DNA of 64,000 nt from Agrobacterium fabrum str. C58. GTDB taxonomy: Bacteria > Pseudomonadota > Alphaproteobacteria > Rhizobiales > Rhizobiaceae. The stretch covers positions 556,001 to 620,000 of the forward strand of contig NC_003062.2 in assembly GCF_000092025.1 (NCBI RefSeq). Direction: 5' to 3'. A program made the position numbers and the translations under genes. The stretch's first letter is position 1. Every line of letters begins with the position of its first letter. Positions 18,444 through 27,194 of the stretch are shown piece by piece. The notes below the pieces were generated by a model. It was not told the DNA's origin. It saw nothing but the letters and a program-made list of their open reading frames with translations, and did no database searches.

Positions 18444-18455
18444 CAAAGCGCTTTG
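18444..18455. promoter_or_regulatory. AglR operator O2
   Basis: Perfect 12-bp palindrome CAAAGCGCTTTG, sharing the AAAGCGCTTT core of O1. It lies 48 bases upstream of the aglE start and just after the candidate promoter, the expected place for repression by blocking transcription. Confidence 0.8.
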
Positions 18456-18503
18456 ATTGGAAGAGGACGCTTTGAGCCTTTTATGTGATGGGAGGTAAAT
18501 CAC

Positions 18504-19865
18504 ATGCGGAAGACTCTTTTGGCGACGGCGGCCTCTATGGTGCTGCTGTCGGGTTCGGTCTTTGCTGCCGATCTGAAATTCGCACCCGGCGCAGATGCCA
18601 AGTTCAACTGGAAAAGCTACGAGGACTTCAAGGCGGCCCATGCCGACCTGAAAGGCCAGACGCTGACGATTTTCGGGCCCTGGCGTGGCGAGGACGAGGC
18701 GCTATTCCAGTCGGTGCTCGCCTATTTCGCCGATGCGACGGGCGTGAATGTCCGTTATTCTTCATCGGAAAATTACGAGCAGCAGATCGTCATCGATACG
18801 CAGGCCGGTTCCCCGCCCAATATCGCCATCCTGCCGCAGCCCGGCCTTCTGGCCGATCTCGCCGCCAAGGGTTTCCTTGTGCCGCTAGGCGACGACACTG
18901 CCAAATGGGTTGAGGAAAATTACGGCGCTGGCAAATCCTGGGTCGATCTCGGCAGCTACAAGGGCAAGGACGGCAACAAGGCCTATTTCGCTTTCCCCTT
19001 TAAGGCCGACGTGAAGTCGCTCGTCTGGTATGTGCCTGAGAACTTCGAGGAAGCGGGCTACAAGGTGCCCGAGAGCATGGAAGATCTGCTCAAGCTGACG
19101 GACCAGATCGTCGCCGATGGCGGCACGCCGTGGTGCATCGGTCTTGGCTCCGGCGGCGCGACCGGCTGGCCGGCAACCGACTGGGTGGAAGACCTGATGC
19201 TGCGCACGCAGCCGCTTGATGTCTACCAGAAGTGGACGACCAACGAGGTGAAATTCACCGATCCGGCCGTGGTTGCGGCGATCAACGAATTCGGCAAATT
19301 CGCCAAGAACGAGAAATATGTGAGCGGCGGCGTTGCGGCCGTGGCCTCCACTGACTTCCGCGACAGCCCGAAGGGCCTCTTCGACATTCCGCCGAAGTGC
19401 TACCTGCACCATCAGGCATCGTTCATCCCGTCCTTCTTCCCTGAGGGTACCAAGGTTGGGACGGATGCGGATTTCTTCTACATGCCGACTTACGCATCCA
19501 AGCCCGAACTCGGCAAGCCGGTTCTCGGCGCGGGTACTCTGGTCACCGTCACCAAGGAAGCGCCGGCTGCCAAGGCATTCGTCGAATTCCTGAAAACCCC
19601 GATTGCCCATGAAGTGTGGATGGCGCAGTCCAGCTTCCTGACACCGTATAAGGGTGTGAATGTCGACACCTATGCCAATGAGCAGATGAAGCGTCAGGGT
19701 GAAATCCTGACCACGGCGACGACCTTCGGTTTTGATGGCTCCGACCTGATGCCCGGCAAGATCGGCGCTGGCGCATTCTGGACCGGCATGATCGATTTCG
19801 TCGGCGGCAAATCCGCCGATCAGGTCGCCGCCGATATCCAGAAGGCTTGGGACGGCCTGAAGTAA
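18504..19865 (+). CDS. aglE: Alpha-glucoside ABC transporter binding protein AglE
   Basis: 453 aa. Periplasmic extracytoplasmic solute-binding protein of family 1, binding alpha-glucosides such as sucrose, maltose and trehalose in rhizobia. A signal peptide is clear (MRKTLLATAASMVLLSGSVF, cleavage after the Ala-Ala that follows). The mature part includes TLTIFGPWRGEDEALF, SPPNIAILPQPGLLADLA, GSGGATGWPATDWVEDL and the C-terminal QKAWDGLK. GGGAGG precedes the start. Two hairpins follow before aglF, as often seen after binding-protein genes. Substrate assignment rests on the aglR-EFGAK context, including the adjacent alpha-glucosidase. Confidence 0.92.
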   Translation: MRKTLLATAASMVLLSGSVFAADLKFAPGADAKFNWKSYEDFKAAHADLKGQTLTIFGPWRGEDEALFQSVLAYFADATGVNVRYSSSENYEQQIVIDTQAGSPPNIAILPQPGLLADLAAKGFLVPLGDDTAKWVEENYGAGKSWVDLGSYKGKDGNKAYFAFPFKADVKSLVWYVPENFEEAGYKVPESMEDLLKLTDQIVADGGTPWCIGLGSGGATGWPATDWVEDLMLRTQPLDVYQKWTTNEVKFTDPAVVAAINEFGKFAKNEKYVSGGVAAVASTDFRDSPKGLFDIPPKCYLHHQASFIPSFFPEGTKVGTDADFFYMPTYASKPELGKPVLGAGTLVTVTKEAPAAKAFVEFLKTPIAHEVWMAQSSFLTPYKGVNVDTYANEQMKRQGEILTTATTFGFDGSDLMPGKIGAGAFWTGMIDFVGGKSADQVAADIQKAWDGLK

Positions 19866-19887
19866 CCATCGGCCAGGCAAATTCCGG

Positions 19888-19907
19888 AAAACCGTTCTGC
19901 GGTTTTT
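19888..19907 (+). terminator. Hairpin with T-run after aglE (partial terminator)
   Basis: AAAACCG (19888-19894), loop TTCTG, CGGTTTT (19900-19906) then T. The stem is short and A/T-rich outside, so read-through is likely. It probably ends or shortens part of the transcripts after aglE. Confidence 0.5.
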
Positions 19908-19929
19908 CGATCAAGATCTGCGGTAAAAA

Positions 19930-19953
19930 GGCCCGGCGGCTTGCTGCCGGGCC
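19930..19953 (+). other. GC-rich stem-loop in the aglE-aglF gap
   Basis: GGCCCGGC (19930-19937) pairs with GCCGGGCC (19946-19953), and inner bases extend the stem. No T-run follows, so it is more likely an mRNA-stabilising structure that protects the aglE message than a terminator. Confidence 0.55.
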
Positions 19954-20020
19954 TCATTGAAGGAACTGCCCCGACGACCGCATAAATCAGCGCGGCGCGG
20001 AGAGGATCAAGGGAGGGAAC

Positions 20021-21034
20021 ATGGCTCAACAACTCGTGTCCGCCATCGGCGTCATGGTAGCCGGCGTTTTTGCCTGCGCTGCCTATTATTGGCTATCCGA
20101 TAAGGCGTTGCAGATGATCTTTCCCGTCCGCTCGGGAGACGTCATTCACGCATCCCGCAACCTCAACCGACGTGCCGCCGTTCGGCCGTGGCTTTTCATC
20201 GGCCCGGCGCTGATCCTGCTGCTCGTTTATCTGGTCTATCCCGTCATCGCCACGCTGATCCTGTCCTTCTATGATAGGACCGGCGCTGAATTCGTCGGCC
20301 TTGCCAATTATCGCTGGGCCTTCTTCGATGCCGGTTTCCGCCAGTCGATCTTCAACAATATCCTCTGGCTGGCCGTCGTGCCGGCCGCCTGCACCTTCTT
20401 CGGCCTCGTCATTGCCGTTATGACCGACCGCATCTGGTGGGGCAACATCGCCAAATCCATCGTCTTCATGCCGATGGCGATCTCCTTTGTCGGCGCGTCG
20501 GTCATCTGGAAGTTCATCTACGAATACCGCGCCGAGGGCCAGGTGCAGATCGGCCTCCTCAACGCCGTCGTCGAATTTTTCGGCGGCAGCCCGGAGGTTT
20601 GGATTTCCATGCCCTTCTGGAACAATTTCTTCCTGATGGTGATCCTCATCTGGATCCAGACCGGTTTCGCCATGGTCATCCTGTCGGCGGCGTTGCGCGG
20701 CATTCCGGAAGAAACCATCGAGGCGGCCGTCATCGATGGCGCCAATGGCTGGCAGATTTTCTGGAAGATCATGGTTCCACAGATCTGGGGCACCATCGCC
20801 GTCGTCTGGACGACCATTACCATCCTCGTGCTCAAGGTCTTCGATATCGTGCTGACCATGACCAACGGCCAATGGAACACCATGGTTCTCGCCAATCTCA
20901 TGTTCGACTGGATGTTCCGCGGTGGAGGCGATAGCGGCCGAAGTGCTGTGATCGCGCTCATCATCATGGCGGCCGTTACCCCGATCATGGTCTGGAACAT
21001 CCGCCAGGCAAACCGCGAGATGGAGGGCCGCTGA
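20021..21034 (+). CDS. aglF: Alpha-glucoside ABC transporter permease AglF
   Basis: 337 aa. MalF-type inner-membrane permease. An extra N-terminal hydrophobic segment (residues 4-22) precedes the usual six helices, the first of which is WLFIGPALILLLVYLVYPVI. The EAA loop that contacts the ATPase is seen at IEAAVIDGANGWQIFWKIMV. GGGAGGGAAC precedes the ATG. The stop is one base before the aglG start region, so F and G are coupled. It pairs with AglG to form the channel. Confidence 0.92.
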   Translation: MAQQLVSAIGVMVAGVFACAAYYWLSDKALQMIFPVRSGDVIHASRNLNRRAAVRPWLFIGPALILLLVYLVYPVIATLILSFYDRTGAEFVGLANYRWAFFDAGFRQSIFNNILWLAVVPAACTFFGLVIAVMTDRIWWGNIAKSIVFMPMAISFVGASVIWKFIYEYRAEGQVQIGLLNAVVEFFGGSPEVWISMPFWNNFFLMVILIWIQTGFAMVILSAALRGIPEETIEAAVIDGANGWQIFWKIMVPQIWGTIAVVWTTITILVLKVFDIVLTMTNGQWNTMVLANLMFDWMFRGGGDSGRSAVIALIIMAAVTPIMVWNIRQANREMEGR

Positions 21035-21035
21035 G

Positions 21036-22196
21036 ATGAACATAATCAAACGTCTTCGCCGCGTCGGCTTGCCGCGCCTCATCGTCCACGCCAGTGTTCT
21101 GCTCGTCGTGCTTCTCTGGCTGCTGCCCACCCTCGGCATTCTCGTCAGCTCGCTGCGCGACAAGGACCAAATCACCGTATCCGGCTGGTGGACGGCTTTC
21201 TCCAGCTCGGAACAGACGGCGGCGGTTCGCCTTGCCGATGCTTCCGTGCAGAAGCAGGACGGCAGCCGCTATGTCATAGCTGGCAACGTTTTCGAAAACG
21301 GGCAGGGTGGCAAGGTAGCCGCGTTCGGCGTCCGCGTACAGGAGCCGACGGCCTTCAAAGCCGGGGAGGCTGCCGATATCGGTGATGGCGAGACACTTCT
21401 CGTCAATTCAGACGGCACCTACGAATACAGCAAGGCTGTAAGCTTCGAGGGTTCGCGCGGCAAGCGTGTCTATATTTCCGTCGCGACGCCACCCGTCTTC
21501 ACGCTCGATAATTATCGCACGGTCCTGACCTCGGAAGGCATCGGCCAGTCCTTCGTCAACTCGCTGACCGTGGCGGTTCCGGCAACCGTCATCCCGATCC
21601 TCATCGCCGCCTTCGCCGCCTATGCCCTGTCATGGATGAACTTTTCCGGCCGTAATCTGCTGATCGCCATGGTGGTGGGCCTCATTGTCGTGCCATTGCA
21701 GATGTCGCTCATCCCGCTTCTGCGGCTTTATAACGAAATCGGCACCATCTTCGGCGTGCCGTCCAAGACCTATGCCGGTATCTGGCTGGCGCATACCGCC
21801 TTTGGCCTGCCGCTCGCCATCTATCTGCTGCGCAACTACATTTCCGGCCTGCCGAAAGAGATCATCGAAAGTGCCCGTGTCGATGGCGCGAGTGATTTCG
21901 AAATCTTCGTCAAGATCATCCTGCCGCTGTCCTTCCCGGCGCTCGCCTCCTTCGCCATCTTCCAGTTCCTCTGGACGTGGAACGACCTGCTCGTCGCCAT
22001 GGTTTTCCTCGGCACGCAGAAGGACGAGCTGGTGCTGACGGGTGCGCTCAACGCGCTGCTTGGCTCGCGCGGCGGCAATTGGGAGATCCTCACCGCCTCG
22101 GCCTTTGTCACCATCATCGTGCCGCTTGGCGTCTTCTTCGCCCTTCAACGTTATCTCGTGCGTGGCCTGCTCGCGGGCTCCGTCAAGGGAGGCTGA
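21036..22196 (+). CDS. aglG: Alpha-glucoside ABC transporter permease AglG
   Basis: 386 aa. MalG-type permease partner of AglF. The first membrane helix is residues 14-35 (LIVHASVLLVVLLWLLPTLG). An unusual periplasmic insertion of about 115 residues follows (roughly 47-160, DQITVSGWWTAFSS to KRVYISVATPP) before the second helix. The EAA loop is IESARVDGASDFEIFVKIIL. MalG proteins are usually near 280-300 aa, so the insertion explains the length. The same enlarged form is known in rhizobial AglG (recollection, not checked). Confidence 0.9.
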   Translation: MNIIKRLRRVGLPRLIVHASVLLVVLLWLLPTLGILVSSLRDKDQITVSGWWTAFSSSEQTAAVRLADASVQKQDGSRYVIAGNVFENGQGGKVAAFGVRVQEPTAFKAGEAADIGDGETLLVNSDGTYEYSKAVSFEGSRGKRVYISVATPPVFTLDNYRTVLTSEGIGQSFVNSLTVAVPATVIPILIAAFAAYALSWMNFSGRNLLIAMVVGLIVVPLQMSLIPLLRLYNEIGTIFGVPSKTYAGIWLAHTAFGLPLAIYLLRNYISGLPKEIIESARVDGASDFEIFVKIILPLSFPALASFAIFQFLWTWNDLLVAMVFLGTQKDELVLTGALNALLGSRGGNWEILTASAFVTIIVPLGVFFALQRYLVRGLLAGSVKGG

Positions 22197-22233
22197 TCAT
22201 TCCATGAACGCCCATACCAGACAGGACACTTCC

Positions 22234-23889
22234 ATGACCGCTTCGGTGACTTCCGCTTTGACGCCTAACAAGGACTGGTGGCGTGGTGCGGTGATCTATC
22301 AGATCTACCCGCGCTCCTATCAGGACTCCAATGGCGACGGCATCGGCGATCTCAAGGGCATTACCGACCGTCTGCATCACATCGCCGGTCTCGGTGCCGA
22401 TGCGATCTGGATTTCGCCCTTTTTCACCTCGCCGATGAAGGATTTCGGCTACGACGTCTCGAACTATGTCGATGTCGATCCGATGTTCGGCACGCTTGCC
22501 GATTTCGACGGGCTGATTGCCGAAGCCCACCGGCTTGGCATCCGCGTGATGATCGACCTCGTTCTGTCGCACACGTCTGACCAGCATCCGTGGTTCGTGG
22601 AAAGCCGCGCCAGCCGCAACAATCCGAAATCGGACTGGTATGTCTGGTCGGAAGCGAAGCCCGATGGCACACCGCCTAACAACTGGCTGTCGATCTTCGG
22701 CGGTTCCGGCTGGCAGTGGGATCCCACCCGCATGCAATATTACATGCACAACTTCCTGACCTCGCAACCGGACCTCAACCTGCATAACCCTGAAGTGCAG
22801 GAGGAACTGCTTAATATCACCCGCTTCTGGCTGAAGCGCGGCGTCGATGGTTTCCGCCTCGACACTATCAACTTCTATTTCCATGATCTGGAATTACGAG
22901 ACAACCCGGCGCTGGCACCGGAGCGCCGCAATGCCTCGACCGCGCCTGCAGTCAATCCCTACAATTTCCAGGAACATCTCTACGATAAGAACCGCCCGGA
23001 AAACATCGCCTTCCTGAAGCGCTTCCGCGCGGTGCTGGACGAATTCCCCGATATCGCCGCCGTTGGCGAAGTGGGCGACAGCCAGCGCGGTCTCGAAATC
23101 GTCGGTGAATACACCTCCGGCGATGACAAGATGCAGATGTGCTATGCCTTCGAATTCCTCGCACCCGATGCGCTCACCCCCCAGCGCGTTGCCGATGTGC
23201 AGGCGGATTTTGCGCGCGCAGCACCAGAGGGCTGGGCCTGCTGGGCCTTCTCCAACCATGATGTCGTGCGCCATGTCAGCCGCTGGGGCGAGCATGTCGA
23301 GGACAAGGATGCCTTCGCGAAGCTGCTGTCGGCACTGCTGATGACGCAGCGAGGCTCCGTCTGCATCTATGAGGGCGAGGAACTGGGCCTCACTGAAGCC
23401 GATATTGCTTTCGAGGACTTACAGGACCCCTATGGCATCCAGTTCTGGCCGGAATTCAAGGGTCGCGATGGTTGCCGCACGCCGATGGTGTGGGATGCGG
23501 GCCATGCGCAGGCCGGCTTTTCGACTTCGGACAAGATCTGGCTGCCCATTCCGGCCGAGCACAAGCAGCGCGCCGTCAGCGCCCAGCAGGGCAACGAGGC
23601 GTCGGTGCTGGAGCATTACCGCCGCTTCCTCGCCTTCCGCAAACAGCACCCGGCTTTCGCCAAGGGCGGCATCGAATTCCAGCCGCTTGAGGGAGACGTG
23701 CTGAGCTACACCCGCAAGCTGGGCAACGAAACCATTCTGTGCCTTTTCAATCTGTCCGCAACGCCGGCAAATGCCACGCTGCCGAAAGGGAACTGGGAGG
23801 TTCTCGAAGGCCATGGCTTTGCAAGCGGCCTTGAAGGCACAAGCGTAGAACTTCCGGCATGGGGCGCTTTCTTCGCCCGTTACGCCTGA
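22234..23889 (+). CDS. aglA: Alpha-glucosidase AglA (GH13)
   Basis: 551 aa from the ATG at 22234, chosen because AGGA lies seven bases upstream; an in-frame ATG at 22204 would add 10 residues. Cytoplasmic GH13 enzyme hydrolysing imported alpha-glucosides. The family blocks are VIYQIYPRSYQDSNGDGIGD, then GVDGFRLDT with nucleophile Asp210, AAVGEVGD with acid/base Glu279, and FSNHDVVR with Asp343 as the transition-state stabiliser. No signal peptide is seen, which agrees with intracellular action after ABC uptake. Confidence 0.93.
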   Translation: MTASVTSALTPNKDWWRGAVIYQIYPRSYQDSNGDGIGDLKGITDRLHHIAGLGADAIWISPFFTSPMKDFGYDVSNYVDVDPMFGTLADFDGLIAEAHRLGIRVMIDLVLSHTSDQHPWFVESRASRNNPKSDWYVWSEAKPDGTPPNNWLSIFGGSGWQWDPTRMQYYMHNFLTSQPDLNLHNPEVQEELLNITRFWLKRGVDGFRLDTINFYFHDLELRDNPALAPERRNASTAPAVNPYNFQEHLYDKNRPENIAFLKRFRAVLDEFPDIAAVGEVGDSQRGLEIVGEYTSGDDKMQMCYAFEFLAPDALTPQRVADVQADFARAAPEGWACWAFSNHDVVRHVSRWGEHVEDKDAFAKLLSALLMTQRGSVCIYEGEELGLTEADIAFEDLQDPYGIQFWPEFKGRDGCRTPMVWDAGHAQAGFSTSDKIWLPIPAEHKQRAVSAQQGNEASVLEHYRRFLAFRKQHPAFAKGGIEFQPLEGDVLSYTRKLGNETILCLFNLSATPANATLPKGNWEVLEGHGFASGLEGTSVELPAWGAFFARYA

Positions 23890-23910
23890 TAGAGCAGGGA
23901 GGAACAACCC

Positions 23911-24999
23911 ATGACAAGTCTCGTTCTCAAGGATATCCGCAAATCCTACGGGCAGGTGAAGGTCCTGCACGGCATCGACCTGCAGATCGAACAGGGCGAA
24001 TTCATCGTTTTCGTCGGGCCTTCGGGCTGCGGAAAATCGACGTTGCTGCGCATGATCGCCGGTCTGGAGGAAATCACCGGCGGCGAGATGTTCATCGACG
24101 GCCAGCTGGTCAACGAAATTCCGCCCTCGCGGCGGGGCATCGCCATGGTGTTCCAGTCCTATGCGCTTTATCCGCACATGACTGTCTACGACAACATGGC
24201 CTTCGGCATGAAGATCGCCAAGGAAAACAAGCAGGAGATCGACCGCCGCGTTCGCGCCGCTGCCGAAATCCTGCAGCTGACGCAATATCTGGAGCGTCTG
24301 CCCAAGGCGCTTTCCGGTGGCCAGCGCCAGCGTGTCGCCATCGGCCGCGCCATCTGCCGGAATCCCAAGGTCTTCCTGTTCGATGAGCCTCTGTCGAACC
24401 TCGACGCGGCGCTGCGCGTTGCCACCCGCATCGAGATCGCCAAGCTCAACGAACAGATGGCCGATACGACGATGATCTACGTCACCCACGACCAGGTGGA
24501 GGCGATGACGCTGGCGGACCGCATCGTCGTTTTGAATGCGGGCCGTGTGGAACAGGTCGGCCCGCCGCTCGAACTTTACGAAAGGCCCGCCAATCTTTTC
24601 GTGGCGAAGTTCATCGGCTCGCCCGCCATGAACATCATCGCGGCAAAGATTGTCGGAACCGGCGAACGCACCTCGATCGAACTGGCCGGTGGCAAGACGC
24701 TGGCCGTCGATGTTCCGACACCCGCGACCGAGCAGGGCAAGGCTGCAAGCTTCGGGGTTCGGCCGGAAGATCTGAGCATTGTCACCGGCGATGACTATCT
24801 TTTCGAAGGCAAGGTCGCGATCGTCGAGGCTTTGGGTGAAGTGACCCTGCTTTATCTCGAAGCGCCCAAGGGGCAGGAGCCGATCATCGTCAAGGTGCCG
24901 GGCATTGTTTCCGTCGGCAAGGGAGAAACATTGCGGTTTGCCGCGCCCCAGGAAAAGCTTCACCTCTTTGATGCCGCGGGCAAGACTTACCGCCCATAA
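23911..24999 (+). CDS. aglK: Alpha-glucoside ABC transporter ATPase AglK
   Basis: 362 aa. MalK/UgpC-type ATPase energising AglFG. Walker A GPSGCGKST is near residue 36, the signature LSGGQRQRVAIGRA near 134, Walker B VFLFDEPLSNLD near 154, and the switch VTHDQVEAM near 192. The C-terminal ~120 residues form the regulatory OB-fold (FGVRPEDLSI, LGEVTLLYLE). It closes the operon; a strong terminator lies 12 bases after the stop. Confidence 0.94.
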   Translation: MTSLVLKDIRKSYGQVKVLHGIDLQIEQGEFIVFVGPSGCGKSTLLRMIAGLEEITGGEMFIDGQLVNEIPPSRRGIAMVFQSYALYPHMTVYDNMAFGMKIAKENKQEIDRRVRAAAEILQLTQYLERLPKALSGGQRQRVAIGRAICRNPKVFLFDEPLSNLDAALRVATRIEIAKLNEQMADTTMIYVTHDQVEAMTLADRIVVLNAGRVEQVGPPLELYERPANLFVAKFIGSPAMNIIAAKIVGTGERTSIELAGGKTLAVDVPTPATEQGKAASFGVRPEDLSIVTGDDYLFEGKVAIVEALGEVTLLYLEAPKGQEPIIVKVPGIVSVGKGETLRFAAPQEKLHLFDAAGKTYRP

Positions 25000-25010
25000 G
25001 GGACCGAAAT

Positions 25011-25044
25011 AAAAACCCCGGAACATCCCTGTTCCGGGGTTTTT
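25011..25044 (+). terminator. Rho-independent terminator of agl operon
   Basis: Perfect 15-bp stem AAAAACCCCGGAACA (25011-25025), loop TCCC, and TGTTCCGGGGTTTTT (25030-25044). GC-rich core with a T-run on the + strand, immediately after aglK. The A-run on the other side makes it usable in both directions. Confidence 0.9.
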
Positions 25045-25232
25045 ATGGCTTTTTTGCCTCCTGTGGAAAACCATCGGAAATGTCCCGCTTCCGGCCTGTT
25101 TAAGAGCGCCCTGATATGAATTGTTAAAGACTATGGCCTAGTCTCGACCCATCGATTGAGCATGGGAGTATGGGCGTGCAGAGCGGGGCGGGTGTGATCA
25201 GGAACCATTACCTGAGCAAGGAAGAATCCTTC

Positions 25233-25589
25233 ATGTATGACCGCGAAAGCCGGTTTCGCATGGAAGATACCATGAATGCGGCGCGCATCGAATATACTGA
25301 AAAGGCCGTCATGCACATGGCGGCGCGCCGTTGCGACGTCATCCGCATTTCCCAGACCGAAGCGGTGCTGGCGCTGCTGACGAAATATAACCTGCCCAAC
25401 CAGTTCTATCTCGATATTCCCGACGCCCGCATCAGCAAGATTGGCTGCGTGATATTGCGCGTCAACGCCAACAACACCATCCACGTCCGCTTCCTGCGCA
25501 TGCTGACGCAGAAGGAACTGGACCGCATCTTCGTGTTCAGCACGCACCCGGCCCACAAGGACCGGAAGCTGGATATCCGGTCGTTCTGA
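25233..25589 (+). CDS. PilZ-like small protein
   Basis: 118 aa from the ATG at 25233, chosen for AAGGAAGAA upstream; an in-frame ATG at 25170 lacks a good ribosome site. From residue ~30 the layout RCDVIRISQTEAVLALLTKY, LPNQFYLDIPDARISKIGC and IHVRFLRMLTQKEL follows the beta-barrel order of PilZ domains found in many short rhizobial proteins. The canonical c-di-GMP motifs RxxxR and D/NxSxxG are not clearly present, so ligand binding is doubtful. It stands alone after the agl terminator and ends 26 bases before the convergent 5'-nucleotidase gene. Confidence 0.6.
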   Translation: MYDRESRFRMEDTMNAARIEYTEKAVMHMAARRCDVIRISQTEAVLALLTKYNLPNQFYLDIPDARISKIGCVILRVNANNTIHVRFLRMLTQKELDRIFVFSTHPAHKDRKLDIRSF

Positions 25590-25614
25590 GACCTATCCAA
25601 GCTGTCGAAGGGTC

Positions 25615-26976
25615 TTAAGAAAGCCCGCCCAGAACCGTCTGCTTCAGCTTCACATCCGCCACCTCGGTAAAGGTCAGGTCGCCACGGCCGAAATAGGATT
25701 TCTGGTTGGTGGCCGACCAGTCGTTGCAGACGAGCTTGTAGCGCCCTTTCTGTTCCGGCTTCTCCGGCATGGCATAGAGATAGTCGCCGGTACGCTCGGT
25801 AAGCGGAATGTCGCCGTCCTGATTGCAGCGTTTGAGGATTTGCGCAAGCGCCTCGCCATCCACCTCCGTCACCATCAGCTTGCCGTCGAAGCGTAGCGAG
25901 GCGTTGAAGTCATAACGGCGAATGTCGCCGTTCGGCAGGCCCGCACCGAAGGAGGTGTGGGCGACGAAGCCGACATCGGCACCGGTCTTTGCAGCGATGA
26001 GCTGCGCCACATGGCGGCCGGCCTCATCGACGGTCATCGCCTTGACGGACTTGCCGACGACTTCCCGCTCTTCCGCAGTGAGGTGTTTTTCAAGCGTCTG
26101 TTCGATCAGGGTCTTGAGGGCAGGGGAGGCAGGAGCATCACGATCGATGGTGACCGTTTCGATGGCAGCGGCCTTGCCGGGACCGGCGATGGTCGCAACC
26201 GTCATGGACGTGCACCAGGAACCGGTATGGACATAACGCGTCGCGCCCTGTTCATGCACGAAGTTCAGGTGATCATGGCCGCCCACCAGCAGCGTACCGT
26301 CAGGCAGCAGCGGCAGAATATCGCGGTCGGCAACGACGCCTGCGTGGCTCAGAACGATATTGATCGCATCGGCTTTGACGATTTCAGGCAGATTGACTTT
26401 GGCCCATTCCACCGGCTGCGGAATGTCGAGCATCTCGCGTGTGGCCTTGGGATAGGTGTTGATGGCGTTGGTGGCGAGGCCCGCGAGGATGACCTTCCGG
26501 TCGCCAACCTTCACCTCGGCCCTGTCAGGCGCATAGGGTTTGCCGCTGCGCTTGTCGATGATGTTGGAAAGCACGGTGATGCCAAGCGCCTGGGCACGGG
26601 TAACAAAATTGGCGAGGTCATTATCGATATCAGGCTCATGATTGCCGATATTGATGACTGTGGGCGCGAGCCTGGCGAGCGCCGTGAGGAATGTCCACTC
26701 GATTTCGCCGGCCGAACGGGCGGCCACTGCGTTGCCGATCTCGAACAGGTCCCCGTTCAGGAGAATGATATGGGGCACCCTGTCGGTGGCGATGCGGGTT
26801 TCTATTGCCGCGAGGAGCTGGCCGATGCGTTCATAGGCCGAATGCAGGTCGGAGATGATGATCGCACGCAGCGCCACGTCCTGCGCCATAACAGGCGTGG
26901 CTGTCAGCAACAGCGGCAGCATGGCGGTGCCTGCCATAAGCTTCAGCACATCGCGGCGTTTGCTCGAGAAAATCAT
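25615..26976 (-). CDS. Tat-exported 5'-nucleotidase/metallophosphatase
   Basis: 453 aa. Periplasmic UshA/5'-nucleotidase-type enzyme removing phosphate from nucleotides or related esters. The N-terminus KRRDVLKLMAGTAML is a twin-arginine signal. The metallophosphatase motifs follow in order: IISDLHSAYER (D..H), LLNGDLFE (GD), INIGNHEPD (GNHE), IVLSHAG and LVGGHDHLN (GHxH). The C-terminal domain, including DYLYAMPEKPEQKGRYK, corresponds to the nucleotide-binding half. Motif order is complete. The natural substrate is not evident from context. Confidence 0.82.
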   Translation of the reverse strand: MIFSSKRRDVLKLMAGTAMLPLLLTATPVMAQDVALRAIIISDLHSAYERIGQLLAAIETRIATDRVPHIILLNGDLFEIGNAVAARSAGEIEWTFLTALARLAPTVINIGNHEPDIDNDLANFVTRAQALGITVLSNIIDKRSGKPYAPDRAEVKVGDRKVILAGLATNAINTYPKATREMLDIPQPVEWAKVNLPEIVKADAINIVLSHAGVVADRDILPLLPDGTLLVGGHDHLNFVHEQGATRYVHTGSWCTSMTVATIAGPGKAAAIETVTIDRDAPASPALKTLIEQTLEKHLTAEEREVVGKSVKAMTVDEAGRHVAQLIAAKTGADVGFVAHTSFGAGLPNGDIRRYDFNASLRFDGKLMVTEVDGEALAQILKRCNQDGDIPLTERTGDYLYAMPEKPEQKGRYKLVCNDWSATNQKSYFGRGDLTFTEVADVKLKQTVLGGLS

Positions 26977-27154
26977 GTCCTTGCCCCATTATCCAAAACT
27001 GCGCCGCGGCGCCCCTGCTGGCTGAGAAGGCCCTAATGGGCAATCATCACAGCCGCATGACAAGTTTGGCGTTTCAGAAATGAGAAATAAAGCGGTTTCC
27101 GCACCGGATCGTCAGGGGCAAGAAAGAGCAGTCGGACGATGCGCAAAACAGGGT

Positions 27155-27189
27155 TGAAAGGCGAAAACCGCATCGGTCTTCGCCTTTCA
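27155..27189 (-). terminator. Hairpin after edd
   Basis: 11-bp perfect outer stem TGAAAGGCGAA (27155-27165) with TTCGCCTTTCA (27179-27189), one mismatch, then an inner 4-bp stem ACCG/CGGT. It begins 6 bases past the edd stop on the - strand. The following - strand sequence has only a short TTTT, so termination strength is uncertain. Confidence 0.6.
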
Positions 27190-27194
27190 GGATG

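Noticed and set aside
20093..21175. 360-codon open frame on the - strand opposite aglF
   Set aside because: Mostly Asp, His and Glu from the antisense of membrane helices.
23419..25074. 551-codon open frame on the - strand opposite aglA and aglK
   Set aside because: It spans two well-supported genes and the agl terminator, with no recognisable domain.
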